A DNA stretch of 64,000 nt from a bacterium. GTDB lineage: Bacteria; Armatimonadota; UBA5829. The position numbers were made by a program, and so were the translations under genes. The stretch is from assembly GCA_021372295.1 (NCBI GenBank), contig JAJFUS010000046.1, positions 39,153 to 103,152 on the forward strand, read 5' to 3'. Positions 18,089 to 27,554 of the stretch are shown here, piece by piece. The notes beneath the pieces were generated by a model. It was not told where the DNA came from and did not search any database. It saw only the letters and a program-made list of their open reading frames with translations. Each line of letters begins with the position of its first letter. The first letter of the stretch is position 1.

Positions 18089-19186
18089 CTAAACACTTTC
18101 TTTTATGATTCGCGCTGCTTCGGCCACTTGTTCCGGCGTCAGTTCCGGGAACATCGGGATCGAAACAATTTGCTTTGCGTAATTCTCGACAACCGGACAA
18201 TCGCCTTCCTTGCCGCCAAGGAAGCTGAACGCAGGCTGAAGATGCAGCGGCAGCGGATAGTGAATAGCGCAGCCGCAGCCTTTCTCCTTGAGTTTGGCCA
18301 TAAAGGCGTCTCTGTTAGATGTCCGAATCACGTATACATAGTACGAGTGCTGCGCGTAAGGTTTCTCGATCGGCAGCGTCAGCCCGTCGACGTCACTCAG
18401 CAGCTCCTGATATTTCTTTGCGTGAGCGCGCCTCGCCTCGACCCACTTGTCCAGACATTTGAGCTTTACCCTCAATATGGCCGCTTGCAAGCCATCCAGC
18501 CTGGAATTGTAGCCGATAATTGCATGCTCGTACCAGGTGGTGCGGCCGTTGTCGCGCAGAAGCTTGAGCTTATCGGCTGTTTCGTCGCTGTTTGTGAGTA
18601 CGATCCCCGCGTCGCCGTAAGCGCCCAGGGTCTTGCTGGGATAAAAACTGAAGCCCGCTGCGTCGCCTATCGAACCGACTTGTTTGCCTTTGTAATGCGT
18701 GCCATGCGCCTGAGCGCAGTCCTCGACGACTTTCAGACCGCTGTTTCGCGCGATATTCATGATCGCGTCCATGTCAGCGGGATGGCCGTAAAGGTGGACG
18801 GGCATGATGGCTTTGGTCTTGTCGGTGATCGCGGCGCTGATCCTGGCGGGGTCGATGCAGTACGTCTCGGGGTCGCAATCGACGAAGACCGGGGTTGCGC
18901 CCGCATGAGAGACGGCTGCCGCTGTGGCGATAAAGGTGTTTGAAGGCACGATGACTTCGTCGCCGGGGCCGATGCCCAGCGCCAGCAGCGCCAAAAACAG
19001 CGCTTCAGTGCCGTTTGCCACGCCGACGCCATGCCTGGCTCCGCAGTAGGAGGCAAACTCTGCCTCAAACTCTTTCATTTCGTCGCTGAGAATAAACGCG
19101 GTGTTGTCGCAGACCCTCTTAATGGCGGTCTCGACCTCGGACGCGATTGTTTTGTGCTGCGTTTTCAGGTCGATAAGGGGAACCAT
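18089..19186 (-). CDS. DegT/DnrJ/EryC1 aminotransferase
   Basis: 365-residue PLP-dependent sugar aminotransferase that makes amino sugars on nucleotide carriers. Conserved blocks are [31 protein letters not shown], the VEDCAQAHG region, and [16 protein letters not shown] with the Schiff-base lysine. The C-terminal part ends with IPMFPELT as in WlbC/WbpE relatives. It sits 9 bases from the acyltransferase gene and in the same operon as a Gfo/Idh dehydrogenase. This trio fits a 3-amino-3-deoxy or 3-acylamido sugar pathway. Confidence 0.9.
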   Translation of the reverse strand: MVPLIDLKTQHKTIASEVETAIKRVCDNTAFILSDEMKEFEAEFASYCGARHGVGVANGTEALFLALLALGIGPGDEVIVPSNTFIATAAAVSHAGATPVFVDCDPETYCIDPARISAAITDKTKAIMPVHLYGHPADMDAIMNIARNSGLKVVEDCAQAHGTHYKGKQVGSIGDAAGFSFYPSKTLGAYGDAGIVLTNSDETADKLKLLRDNGRTTWYEHAIIGYNSRLDGLQAAILRVKLKCLDKWVEARRAHAKKYQELLSDVDGLTLPIEKPYAQHSYYVYVIRTSNRDAFMAKLKEKGCGCAIHYPLPLHLQPAFSFLGGKEGDCPVVENYAKQIVSIPMFPELTPEQVAEAARIIKESV

Positions 19187-19194
19187 GTATACCT

Positions 19195-19866
19195 CTATTC
19201 TTGTCGGGGTTTTGAGGAGCCAGATAGAAGTATATCTCTATACGGCCTATCTGTCAACCCGGACTGGCATTTGAGATCGTGTATGGAGCATATTACGCGG
19301 CATGGGTTGCCGACAACCACCGATCCGGGAGGAATGTCCTTATTTACAACCGTACCAGATCCGATGACCGAGTGCGCTCCTATGCGAACGAACGGGAGAA
19401 TCGTGACGTTGACGCCTATCTCGACCCCTTCTTCAATATGGGGCCCGCGCATACATTGGCCGGAAAACTCGCATCCTGGGTGAATGTCGTTGGCGATGGT
19501 CACGCCAGGAGCCATGAACGCATTGTCCTCGATGACCGTAAACTGCGCGATGTAACAGTTGCAGTGAATCTTGACGTTGCTGCCTATTTTGCAGCCGTAG
19601 TCTATTGTGGTGCAGTTCCAGACATTGAAAGCGTCGCCGATCTCATTTTCTTCCCTGATCGTGACGTTGTGACCCGTGGCCAACCGGTTTCCGATGGTTG
19701 TGCCGCCGTAGATTACCGTTCCGAACCGAATGCAGGCATCGTCACCTATGCGAAGCGTGTGGTCGCCTATTTTGCGGCCGGTTTTGTAGCCCAGTTTAAC
19801 GCATTCGTCGATGACGGCGTCCCTGCCGAGTATGACAGGTCCCAATTGTTGCATATTCTCGCTCAT
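19195..19866 (-). CDS. Left-handed beta-helix acyltransferase
   Basis: 223 residues built of hexapeptide repeats ([LIV]-G-x4), visible from about residue 8 to 190 ([45 protein letters not shown] and others). The trimeric fold uses acetyl-CoA or another acyl donor. A catalytic histidine is probably in LATGHNV. WbpD/WlbB-like enzymes of this fold acetylate the amino group made by the neighbouring aminotransferase. RBS GGAGG precedes ATG 19866. Confidence 0.85.
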   Translation of the reverse strand: MSENMQQLGPVILGRDAVIDECVKLGYKTGRKIGDHTLRIGDDACIRFGTVIYGGTTIGNRLATGHNVTIREENEIGDAFNVWNCTTIDYGCKIGSNVKIHCNCYIAQFTVIEDNAFMAPGVTIANDIHPGCEFSGQCMRGPHIEEGVEIGVNVTILPFVRIGAHSVIGSGTVVNKDIPPGSVVVGNPCRVICSIHDLKCQSGLTDRPYRDILLSGSSKPRQE

Positions 19867-20010
19867 ATAATATCCTCCATGCAGCGGCGGTTTGGGTCAA
19901 CAGTTCCTATACGTCATCATTACCCCTAAAAGATTCCCGCCAGAGCGGAAATCGGAGGCGCATGCTCCTTTGATCATTCCTCAACCGAGCGAAGTGCCCG
20001 ACCGGAGACA

Positions 20011-20823
20011 CTAACGTCTGAGTAACATTATGGTGACAGGAATTGCCCATATACCGTTCATTTTGCCGGTGGTGTGCGCTCCGAGAACCCATCCGGTCTG
20101 GCCGTTATAGCCACCAGACACCGTAACACAGGAATATCTGCCGTACGGACGCCAACCTGCCGCAGTGTTGATTTGGAACCCGTCGTATTCGGTGGCCAGA
20201 GAGATGTAGTTGTTTACCGGTACCGAAACTCCACCAAACGGTCTGTCCAGGAATCGTCCGGCTCCGTAACCGGCTGTAACGTAAACGCTTTTACCGGAAA
20301 CATGTACATTTTTCGTTGCAACGCCGTAATAGCCGACCCCCGTATTGCACGTGTCGCCGAAGTCGGCTTCTTCTTTGTTGAGGATATCCTGCGCTCCGAT
20401 GGCAATCGCCGGTGTGGCGCCGGACTCCTTCACGATTTGCAGTTGAGCGCTTAAGACCTTGCTGTCGTCAAAGATCAGAGAGCTCACGGCCATCCCGGAT
20501 CCATAGAATCGAGGCCATGTTCCAAACCCGAAACCGATTGTTCCAGTGCCGTTTTTCCAGTTTGGGTCGCTCTTATTGTCGTTAACAAACTGCCCGGCAT
20601 ACGCGCTCAGTTCAACGTAGTCTTTTCCTGGAGTATAGGCAACGGGGATGTTTATCTGCATCGCGCCCGCGCCGTCAGGTTTGCCGTCGCTGTCGAGAGC
20701 CATACCGCTTCCCGGCAGAGGAGCGACGTTGACATACTGCGGAGCGGGCTGCTTCATTGCGTGGGATGCCGACCCGAACAGCAAAAGCGCAAGCAGTCCC
20801 CCGCTTATGGTAAGACCGTTCAT
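20011..20823 (-). CDS. Secreted beta-rich protein, possible outer-membrane protein
   Basis: 270 residues with a signal peptide (about 1-22, cut after SHA). The mature chain is rich in Gly, Tyr, Val and alternating polar/hydrophobic strands (for example SVYVTAGYGAGRF, YISLATEYDGFQINTAAGWRPYG, TVSGGYNGQTGWVLGAH) as in small beta-barrels. The start ATG 20823 overlaps the stop of the transketolase C-half gene (ATGA) after GGGAGG. Thus it is translationally coupled to a metabolic gene, which is odd for a surface protein. The family is not recognised. Confidence 0.6.
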   Translation of the reverse strand: MNGLTISGGLLALLLFGSASHAMKQPAPQYVNVAPLPGSGMALDSDGKPDGAGAMQINIPVAYTPGKDYVELSAYAGQFVNDNKSDPNWKNGTGTIGFGFGTWPRFYGSGMAVSSLIFDDSKVLSAQLQIVKESGATPAIAIGAQDILNKEEADFGDTCNTGVGYYGVATKNVHVSGKSVYVTAGYGAGRFLDRPFGGVSVPVNNYISLATEYDGFQINTAAGWRPYGRYSCVTVSGGYNGQTGWVLGAHTTGKMNGIWAIPVTIMLLRR

Positions 20824-21758
20824 ATACGCGATAATCCTCCCAGAACCCGGTTCTTTATGGACTTTGTTATAGCCGCCGCATCCATTTCGTAGCGCGCGCG
20901 CAAGTAATCCTGTGATCCGACAATGCAGGAAAATCCTGCCCTGAGGCCGATCCTGTGAAATACGCCGGGGTTCAGGCCCATCTCCAGACACGCCTCGGCT
21001 ACAGCGCCTCCCAGGCCCCCGTCCACTGTATTTTCCTCCACCGTGATGATGCCGCCTGTGGTATTGCATGCATCGGCGATGGCGGCCAAGTCCAATGGTT
21101 TGATTGTGTGCATACTGACCACCCTGCACGAAATTCCCGCCTCAGCCAGCGCATCCGCGGCCTTTATGGCCTCTCCCAGAATTCCTCCGCAGGCTATGAT
21201 AGTAATATCGGAGCCGGCTCTCACTACACGCGCTCTGCCGAGTTCGAACCGCTCACCCGGCGCATGCGAATCGGGCGCCGAAGACTTGTCCAACCTCAAA
21301 TAGCACGCGCCGGGCGTTTTAATCAACTCCTCGACCACTTCTCCGGCTTCCCACTTGTCTGACGGCACGACAACCGTGATATCCGGCAGTGAACGCATAA
21401 TGCCGATATCCTCTGTGGCGTGATGTGAAATTCCGAGCGAACCATAACTGAACCCGCCTCCCACAGAGACGATCTTCACATTAGCGCCGTGGTAACACGC
21501 ATCGTTTCTAATTTGCTCCAGGCATCGAAGGATCGGAAAATTGCCTATCGAGTAGGTGAACACGGTTTTGCCGACCATAGCCAGCCCCGTGGCAAGGCCG
21601 GTCATGTTCTGTTCGGCGATCCCCGCATTGATGTATCGCTTAGGAAACTTTTCTTGAAATTTAGTCAGCACACCGAAACCGAGGTCACCCGTAATCAACA
21701 TTATGCTCGGGTCTTCCTGGGCAAGCTGCATTAACCTGGCAACGAATGTATCTCTCAC
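20820..21758 (-). CDS. Transketolase C-terminal subunit
   Basis: 312 residues covering the pyrimidine-binding and C-terminal domains of transketolase. RYINAGIAEQNMTGLATGLA holds the catalytic glutamate, followed by SVGGGFSYGSLGISHHATEDIGIMRSLP and VVVPSD-WE. Together with the upstream gene it forms a split, heterotypic transketolase transferring two-carbon ketol units with thiamine diphosphate. Start is GTG 21758, overlapping the stop of the N-half gene. Split forms are frequent in glycan and secondary-metabolism loci, where they supply unusual sugars. Confidence 0.92.
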   Translation of the reverse strand: MRDTFVARLMQLAQEDPSIMLITGDLGFGVLTKFQEKFPKRYINAGIAEQNMTGLATGLAMVGKTVFTYSIGNFPILRCLEQIRNDACYHGANVKIVSVGGGFSYGSLGISHHATEDIGIMRSLPDITVVVPSDKWEAGEVVEELIKTPGACYLRLDKSSAPDSHAPGERFELGRARVVRAGSDITIIACGGILGEAIKAADALAEAGISCRVVSMHTIKPLDLAAIADACNTTGGIITVEENTVDGGLGGAVAEACLEMGLNPGVFHRIGLRAGFSCIVGSQDYLRARYEMDAAAITKSIKNRVLGGLSRI

Positions 21759-22567
21759 GACCGGCTCTCCAGTTCCTTCATTGCAGCCTCGAATTCCTCG
21801 CCCCGCGCGGTTCGGTAGTGCCAGAGCACGGAGTTTTCCATAAACGAAACTCCCTTGCCCTTTGTGGTATGGGCTATGACGCAGGTCGGCCGGCCGGCTT
21901 CCTTTGGTATCGCGAGCAGTGCATGTCGGAGTTGATCGTGGTCATGACCATCCGACTCGACCACATTCCAGCCGAAACTGCGCCACTTGTCCGCAAAAGG
22001 CTCCAGCGCGACCGTATTGCGCACCCAATCCATTGCCTGCATTTTGTTATAGTCGACAATTGCGACCAGATTGTCCAGACCATGATGGGACGCGAACATA
22101 ATCGCCTCCCAGTTCGACCCTTCATCGCACTCGCCGTCGCTCAGCAGCACAAATACTCGAAATGTGTCTCCGTCCATCTTTGCGCCAAGCGCCATGCCCG
22201 TTCCAACCGACAGCCCATGACCGAGCGAACCAGTGGAAAGATCTACGCCGGGTATCCTTTTGTGAGACACGTGCCCGCTCAAGTCCGAACCGTTCTGGTA
22301 GTGGGTCGAAAGCTTTTCCACCGGGAAGAATCCGCGCTCGGCAAGCGTCGCATAGACGGCGGCGCCCGCGTGCCCTTTACTCAGGATAAACCTGTCGCGA
22401 TCCGGCTTTTGTGGATTCTTCGGATCGACATTGAGGATATCCGTATACAGGACGGCCAGGATGTCGGCGATGGACAGCGCCGAGCCGATATGAGAACTGC
22501 CGCCGCTGCTGGTCATGCGCAGCGCGTGCATACGCACCTTGTTTGCCAGTATTTGCGTGGAAATCAT
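21755..22567 (-). CDS. Transketolase N-terminal subunit
   Basis: 270 residues carrying the thiamine diphosphate-binding half. The signature GHAGAAVYATLAERGFF is followed by PGVDLSTGSLGHGLSVGTGMALGAK and the GDGECDEGSNWEA-like motif (here LSDGECDEGSNWEAIM), which binds the metal and diphosphate. The pattern matches split transketolases of about 270-280 residues. It is the first gene of the minus-strand glycan operon, with a strong AAAGGAGA site before ATG 22567, and overlaps the C-half gene by four bases. Confidence 0.93.
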   Translation of the reverse strand: MISTQILANKVRMHALRMTSSGGSSHIGSALSIADILAVLYTDILNVDPKNPQKPDRDRFILSKGHAGAAVYATLAERGFFPVEKLSTHYQNGSDLSGHVSHKRIPGVDLSTGSLGHGLSVGTGMALGAKMDGDTFRVFVLLSDGECDEGSNWEAIMFASHHGLDNLVAIVDYNKMQAMDWVRNTVALEPFADKWRSFGWNVVESDGHDHDQLRHALLAIPKEAGRPTCVIAHTTKGKGVSFMENSVLWHYRTARGEEFEAAMKELESRS

Positions 22568-22937
22568 GCGGCTTGTCTCCTTTCCTGCGAGACGATTGTC
22601 ATTATCGGTTCAAAGCGTCAATCTTCGCCCTAATGATAGCACACCGCATGCCCGGTTCGTCAAGGCAGGAGTCCAGTTCTGCGAGAATTACCTAAGGGTT
22701 GCAACCTCTGCCATTTGGATTGCGCCGGGGCCGCGGGCTCCAGACCAGGGATTGGGGCAGAACCTCAAGAAAATTCCGCAAGATTGAACTATTACCCGGC
22801 ACATTTACTGATAGACTGTCGAGGTGTCGTTATGCTATTCTTTGTATATATGAAGCAACCGGCAGTTGACTGAGCGGCGATGATCCGGGCTCTTAGCTCT
22901 CCACTCTCTGCTCTCAGCTATTTTGTGAGGCACGAGC
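22568..22937. other. Intergenic region with a fragment of the hairpin repeat
   Basis: No convincing gene. At about 22722-22747 a GC-rich block read on the minus strand matches the GGTCTGGAGCCCG...GGCCC part of repeat copy C, so it is probably a decayed, reversed fragment. A 17-base motif ending in TTGAAC (22773-22789) resembles motifs near 35127, 49716 and 46121. Confidence 0.45.
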
Positions 22938-23267
22938 TTGAAAACCAGGACAATGATGATAATGCCCGCCAATATCGTTTTGCTGGCCGTGGGGCTGGCG
23001 GACCTGGTGACGACATTATTCTGGCTGGCTACCGGCCGTGTCATTGAGGTCAACCCGATTATGGCGGCAGTGCTGGACACCGGGGTCTTGCTGTTCGTGC
23101 TGGTAAAGCTGGCCACTCTCGGGGCTTATATAGTCGTGATGGAATGGTATCGACGGCATCGCAGCCCGGCTTTCGCCAAAGCAATGGGCAATTTCACCCT
23201 CATTGCATACCTGTGCATATACGCTGTGTCGTTTTATTCGGTCAACCATAGTTACTTCCTCGGATAA
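22938..23267 (+). CDS. DUF5658-like small membrane protein
   Basis: 109 residues with about three membrane helices. The pattern is ANIVLLAVGLADLVTTLFWLATGRVIEVNPIMAAVLDTGVLLFVLVKLATLGAYIVVMEWYRR, then FTLIAYLCIYAVSFYSVNH. The D-x-x-T...E-x-NP spacing recalls DUF5658, a family of small membrane proteins of unknown role. Translation may begin at TTG 22938 after GTGAGG, or at ATG 22953. It stands alone just before the pilus locus and may share its control. Confidence 0.6.
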   Translation: MKTRTMMIMPANIVLLAVGLADLVTTLFWLATGRVIEVNPIMAAVLDTGVLLFVLVKLATLGAYIVVMEWYRRHRSPAFAKAMGNFTLIAYLCIYAVSFYSVNHSYFLG

Positions 23268-23353
23268 ACACTTCGACCACAACTAATTTCCCTCCCCTTG
23301 CCTGCCGATATAGATAATGGCTCGGCACGTCTGCGCGAGCCGGATAAATAGGC

Positions 23354-24505
23354 ATGCTTGGTCATCAAAACAAATTAGACACTACAGCCAGGGTCGGACT
23401 CGACATCGGCCACCACACAGTGAACGGGGTCGAGGTGGTCGAGCGCGCCTCGGAGATCGTGATCCGGTCTGCGGGCAGCGCGGCAATACCCGGGCTGCGC
23501 TCGAAACAAGACCTGCCGGAACCGTCGGCAGTCGCTCATGCCATTAAGAGCTTGTGGTCGTCGGCAAGGTTCGCGTCGAGAAAAGTCGTGCTGGCTCTTC
23601 CCCCGACCGCCGTCTATATGAAATGGCTTCATCTTGAGGCGGCGGACGAAGAAGAACTGGAACAAACCGCGTCGGCTGCGGCTTCGCGGGGCGCTCCGTT
23701 TCCAGCCGGTGATGCGATAACTGACTATCGAATACTATCGTGGCGCTGCGCCGGGTCGAGAAAAGTGTATTTCACGCTTCTTGTGGCCGCATCGGCTTCA
23801 ATCATGGAGGACATGCTCAACACTGTCGAGAGCGCCGGTCTGGAACCTGTAGCGGTGGACATAGGCGTAGCAGCGGCTGTCAGAAGCGCGTCTTCGCGGA
23901 CACAAGCGTCGGGAATACTCTGGAGCGGGCAGCCTAAAGCGCACTGCATAATGGGCGCGAAGAACACCACCATAGCGGTGATCCGCGAAAACGCGCTCGA
24001 GTTCGCGCGTACTGTGCCGGTGGGCGGAAACGACTTCACCGAACGCATCGCCGAACATGCGGGGCTGAGTTGGGCGGAAGCCGAGAAGATAAAGATGGCC
24101 CCGGGCGTTCGATTGAACGGAGAATGCGCCATGGTGGCATCCGGCGGCAGCGGAGAGATTCGAGTGCCCTGCGAGCAAGTGGTGGGCCGGTTGGCGCGGG
24201 AAATTCAGCGCTCGCTGAAATTTTTCAAAAGCCAATACGCCGAGGGAAGTTATCTGGGCATGATCGGCGGCACTACTGCAAGCGGCGGCGGCGCTCTGCT
24301 GAAAGGGCTGGATTCCTGCCTGCAGGATCACGGCATTGAGATCAATGGCATAGTGAACCCGTTCGCGGGGTTTTCGGTGGCCGCCGAATCGGGAGGCGTT
24401 CAGGATGTCGGCGACAACGCGGCGGCATATACAACCGCAGTGGGTCTTGCGACCGCGGACTACTGGCATGCTGCCCGCGATGAAGATTTGGAGGCGGTGG
24501 CTTAG
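23354..24505 (+). CDS. pilM: Type IV pilus assembly ATPase-like protein PilM
   Basis: 383-residue actin-fold protein that sits on the cytoplasmic side of the inner membrane and binds PilN in the type IV pilus alignment complex. VGLDIGHHTVNGVEVVERASEIVI at about 13-36 is the phosphate-1 region. TIAVIRENALEFARTVPVGGNDFTERIAEHAGLSWAEAEKIK and LAREIQRSLKFFKSQYAEG are typical PilM segments. First gene of the pilM-N-O-P-Q-B-C cluster, immediately followed by pilN. The usual nucleotide-binding glycine loop LIGGTTASGGGALL is present near residue 300. Confidence 0.88.
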   Translation: MLGHQNKLDTTARVGLDIGHHTVNGVEVVERASEIVIRSAGSAAIPGLRSKQDLPEPSAVAHAIKSLWSSARFASRKVVLALPPTAVYMKWLHLEAADEEELEQTASAAASRGAPFPAGDAITDYRILSWRCAGSRKVYFTLLVAASASIMEDMLNTVESAGLEPVAVDIGVAAAVRSASSRTQASGILWSGQPKAHCIMGAKNTTIAVIRENALEFARTVPVGGNDFTERIAEHAGLSWAEAEKIKMAPGVRLNGECAMVASGGSGEIRVPCEQVVGRLAREIQRSLKFFKSQYAEGSYLGMIGGTTASGGGALLKGLDSCLQDHGIEINGIVNPFAGFSVAAESGGVQDVGDNAAAYTTAVGLATADYWHAARDEDLEAVA

Positions 24506-24507
24506 AA

Positions 24508-25059
24508 ATGAGACCATTTAACCTCGCTGAAATGAGAATAGCGGAGCGCGGCTTTTGCAGGCAGCACATCAACCGTCACCTGCGGGCGATTATGCTGCTG
24601 ATCGCGGTTGCGTTGTGCGTTGCGGTCGGATCGCAGGCGTGTAGGCAGACGATCATGAACAAGGCCACTCGCGTAAAGTCCGAACTGGCCGGGGTTCAGC
24701 AGAAACGTGTCGCAATCAAGCGGCGCACCGCCGGTGTGGACGCTCGCCTGAGCCAGCGTGGGTGGCAGAGACAGCTCGCCGCCGGAAGCAGGCAAAAACT
24801 GAAAATGATGGAGTCCGTGACCGCGTGCGCGCCGGATGACGTTTGGTTGAGCGCGATAGAGAGTTCACAGGAGAACGCAGGGTTGTTGATACAAGGCCAG
24901 GCGGCGACGGTCGAGTCTATGACGGTGTTTATCGACAGGTTGAAAACCGACGCTGGTTTCAAAGAGGTCCGGCTCACCAGCGCCAAGATCGCAGGGCAAA
25001 ACGGGTCATCATTCGTCGATTTTTCGCTGGAAGCGCGTGAGGCGTTTAATATCAAATGA
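24508..25059 (+). CDS. pilN: Type IV pilus inner-membrane protein PilN
   Basis: 183-residue bitopic membrane protein: a short cytoplasmic N-terminus that would bind PilM, one helix at about 29-48, a coiled periplasmic segment, and a small C-terminal alpha/beta domain (DDVWLSAIESSQENAGLLIQGQA...ESMTVFIDRLKTDAGFKEVRL). This matches the PilN/GspL-C pattern. The conserved N-terminal INL-type peptide for PilM binding appears only in degenerate form (FNLAEM). Overlaps pilO by four bases. Confidence 0.82.
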   Translation: MRPFNLAEMRIAERGFCRQHINRHLRAIMLLIAVALCVAVGSQACRQTIMNKATRVKSELAGVQQKRVAIKRRTAGVDARLSQRGWQRQLAAGSRQKLKMMESVTACAPDDVWLSAIESSQENAGLLIQGQAATVESMTVFIDRLKTDAGFKEVRLTSAKIAGQNGSSFVDFSLEAREAFNIK

Positions 25060-25622
25060 TTAATTCGAGACTATATACATCGGAAAATGTGGGTCGAGCA
25101 AACTCCGCCAAAATCGGGACGGCCGCGCTGACGCTGCTGGTATGCGGTTATTTGATCGTGACCAGCGCGTTGAGCGCCAGGGATATATGGGGCGCGGACA
25201 GGGCGCTTCACAATGAGAGAAGCGCGGCCGCGAGCCTGAGCCGCGAGGCGGGCGAAAAGCGCATCCGGGATTCCAGAGAGCCGCAGCCGATGCCGGGCGG
25301 AGTGGAGATATTCGCTCTCGCGTTTTCCCGGTGGGCGGCAGCCGACGGCGTCAGGATCGAGTCCATGATGCCGGAGGGCGCGCCTGTGGAGTCTGAAGTG
25401 TCGTTCGGGGACGTGAAGCTCGGCAAATGGAATGCAAACAAAGTCCGAGTAGAGGGAGAGGGGGCTTACCCGTCACTGATGAGTCTGCTTGACAGGCTCA
25501 AAGATCCGGGGATGCCTGTGCAGTTGGAGTCGTTTTCGATCCGGGCAGCCGACAACCGCGCGGGGACGGTGAGCTTCAATCTGGTGCTTACGGTATATGA
25601 AAAGAAAAGCGGGACAACCTAG
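25056..25622 (+). CDS. pilO: Type IV pilus inner-membrane protein PilO
   Basis: 188 residues: one membrane helix at about 24-43, a coiled periplasmic region, and a ferredoxin-like C-terminal domain (VRVEGEGAYPSLMSLLDRLKDPGMPVQLESFSIR) as in PilO/GspM. It forms the periplasmic PilN-PilO heterodimer. The ATG overlaps the pilN stop (ATGA), and the stop abuts the next ATG, so the operon is tightly coupled. Sequence conservation of PilO is low, and the assignment rests on order, topology and the domain pattern. Confidence 0.78.
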   Translation: MINSRLYTSENVGRANSAKIGTAALTLLVCGYLIVTSALSARDIWGADRALHNERSAAASLSREAGEKRIRDSREPQPMPGGVEIFALAFSRWAAADGVRIESMMPEGAPVESEVSFGDVKLGKWNANKVRVEGEGAYPSLMSLLDRLKDPGMPVQLESFSIRAADNRAGTVSFNLVLTVYEKKSGTT

Positions 25623-26249
25623 ATGGCTTTGATAAAGACAGACCCAAGCCAGACTAAGACGGTTATCGCACTGCTGGTCGCTCTTGCGGCGGCCGTGAGT
25701 GTAACAGTGGCGCGCGTGAATCATGCGTCCGCGCCGCCAAAGGCCGCGGCGAAAGCAAAAACCGAGGAATCGGGAAGGGCGGAGGCGTGTGTCGTGACGA
25801 GTCTCGACCGTGATCCTTCGCGCAATCCGTTTGCGAAGCCGCGCTCGATCGGATCGACTTTAAAAAAAACGGCAAGGGTATCTCGCGGCACGATGAGCAT
25901 GTCAGGCGAAAAGATTAAAGTCAGTCCGTGGCGGGTGGATAATGTCGAGATAATGAGACAGGACGCCGCGCCTGCAGCGACGCCAATGGCGTCCGAGGAA
26001 AAATCGCCGCCTGTCTTTGAGCTGATGGCCACGGTGAAAGGCACGCACAGCTACAGCGCGGTTATGCGAACTGACGGGTCGCAGACCCGGGTCGTGGAGG
26101 TTGGCGACAAAATGAACGGCGGATTCAAAGTCGTGAAGATCGAACCCGACCGCGCGGTTCTCACCGACGGCAAAGATACCGTCAGCGCCGTCAGGCCGAC
26201 GGGCAGCGGAGAGCGGAAAGCGGAAAGCGGAGAGAAAAATGCGCTATAG
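25623..26249 (+). CDS. pilP: PilP/GspC-like pilus alignment protein
   Basis: 208 residues with an N-terminal membrane helix (about 13-34), a low-complexity Ala/Lys stretch, and a C-terminal beta-rich homology-region domain (VFELMATVKGTHSYSAVMRTDG...VVEVGDKMNGGFKVVKIEPDRAVLTDGKD). This is the pattern by which PilP or GspC contacts the secretin. It links the PilNO complex to PilQ. The last codons fall in purine-rich GCGGAAA repeats and overlap the secretin start by 11 bases. Confidence 0.75.
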   Translation: MALIKTDPSQTKTVIALLVALAAAVSVTVARVNHASAPPKAAAKAKTEESGRAEACVVTSLDRDPSRNPFAKPRSIGSTLKKTARVSRGTMSMSGEKIKVSPWRVDNVEIMRQDAAPAATPMASEEKSPPVFELMATVKGTHSYSAVMRTDGSQTRVVEVGDKMNGGFKVVKIEPDRAVLTDGKDTVSAVRPTGSGERKAESGEKNAL

Positions 26250-27546
26250 ACAAATATTATGTATACCTGCCCTGGTGGCGTATATCGGGCTGGGTTTTGC
26301 GACGATATGCCCAGCGCAGAATAATATCGGGTTGTACGACGTCGACTCCAGCAGCACCGACATCAAGTATGTACTCGAAGCTCTGGCGCGGAGGTCGGGC
26401 GCGAATATAGTCGTCAGCCCCGATATTGCGGGCGATGTGTCGGTGCACCTCAAGCAGATGACCATCGACTCGATCCTGGAGCATCTGGCGAAGGTGCAGG
26501 GGTTCGCCTGGCAGAAAAGCGGAGACACTTACCTGGTGGCGGACAAGGAAAGGTTTGCGAAACCGGTAGAGGCTGCGCCGACTCCCGACGTGCAGACAGT
26601 TGTCTGGCAGTGCAAAAACAGCAGACCCTCAGATATGGCTGCCGTTATCGCCAAAATTCTGCCCGATCTTAAAGCAATTGAAGGGCCCAATCTTATATCG
26701 CCGTCACTTGGGTCGGGCGGAATGTCGTCCGACTCGGACACTTTGTCCTCCGATTCGTCGACCTCAGGTTCCGTCGTATCAAAAAATAACAGTTCCACTC
26801 TGATTTTGATGGGCAAACCTTCCGACATTGCTCAAGCGATGGACATACTCACTCAGCTGGACGCGCCGCGCAAGCAGGTGAATATTGAAGTGTCGGTCGT
26901 CGAGCTGAGCAGCAATTTTGATAAGGAATTGGGCACGGAGTGGTCTTGGAACGACATCAACCTGAGCGAGGATACGTCTACCTCAGGAATATGGTTCGGC
27001 AAATATACCAAAGACGCAACTAATATCACCTCCACCGTATCGGCTCTGATTAAAAATGAGAATGGCAAGTTGCTTGCTAAGCCGAACATATCCGTGCTGG
27101 ACAACGAGACGGCCGAAATTCTGATCGGAGAAAAGCTGCTTTTTCCGAAGATCAGCAGCTACAGCGACAACGGCACTCCGATTTATGACAAGGACGAAGA
27201 GAAAGTCGGCATATATTTGCAGATCGCTCCCAAAATTGCGGGCGACTCTGATATAGTGCTCTCACTGTATCCGCAAGTTAGCCTGGTAAGCGGTTATCTT
27301 GAGACGGATTACGCCAGTTATCCGCAGATAAGCACCCGCGAGGCAAGGACCACGGTTTCGGTCAAGAACGGCTCGACTCTCGCGATTGGCGGTCTCATTC
27401 AGGACGACGAGATCAAGAGCTCGTCCAAAGTCCCGATTTTGGGTGACCTGCCGATAATCGGTTCATTTTTCCGCCACTCCAGCACCACCAAGGAGCGAAC
27501 GGAAATAGTAATATTTCTGACCCCAAAGATTGTAGAGGACAACTGA
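26239..27546 (+). CDS. pilQ: Type IV pilus secretin PilQ
   Basis: 435-residue outer-membrane secretin, shorter than most PilQ. A signal peptide (about 1-27) precedes an N0/STN-like domain (IKYVLEALARRSGANIVVSPDI...VQGFAWQKSGDTYLV). Next come an N1-like domain and a Ser/Asp-rich linker (GSGGMSSDSDTLSSDSSTSGS), as found in N-terminal secretin loops, then the secretin core (VNIEVSVVELSS, LAKPNISVLDNETAEILIGEK, TREARTTVSVKNGSTLAIGGLI, KVPILGDLPIIGSFFRHSS, EIVIFLTPKIV). It forms the pore through which the pilus exits. Confidence 0.93.
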   Translation: MRYRQILCIPALVAYIGLGFATICPAQNNIGLYDVDSSSTDIKYVLEALARRSGANIVVSPDIAGDVSVHLKQMTIDSILEHLAKVQGFAWQKSGDTYLVADKERFAKPVEAAPTPDVQTVVWQCKNSRPSDMAAVIAKILPDLKAIEGPNLISPSLGSGGMSSDSDTLSSDSSTSGSVVSKNNSSTLILMGKPSDIAQAMDILTQLDAPRKQVNIEVSVVELSSNFDKELGTEWSWNDINLSEDTSTSGIWFGKYTKDATNITSTVSALIKNENGKLLAKPNISVLDNETAEILIGEKLLFPKISSYSDNGTPIYDKDEEKVGIYLQIAPKIAGDSDIVLSLYPQVSLVSGYLETDYASYPQISTREARTTVSVKNGSTLAIGGLIQDDEIKSSSKVPILGDLPIIGSFFRHSSTTKERTEIVIFLTPKIVEDN

Positions 27547-27554
27547 GGTGTCCG

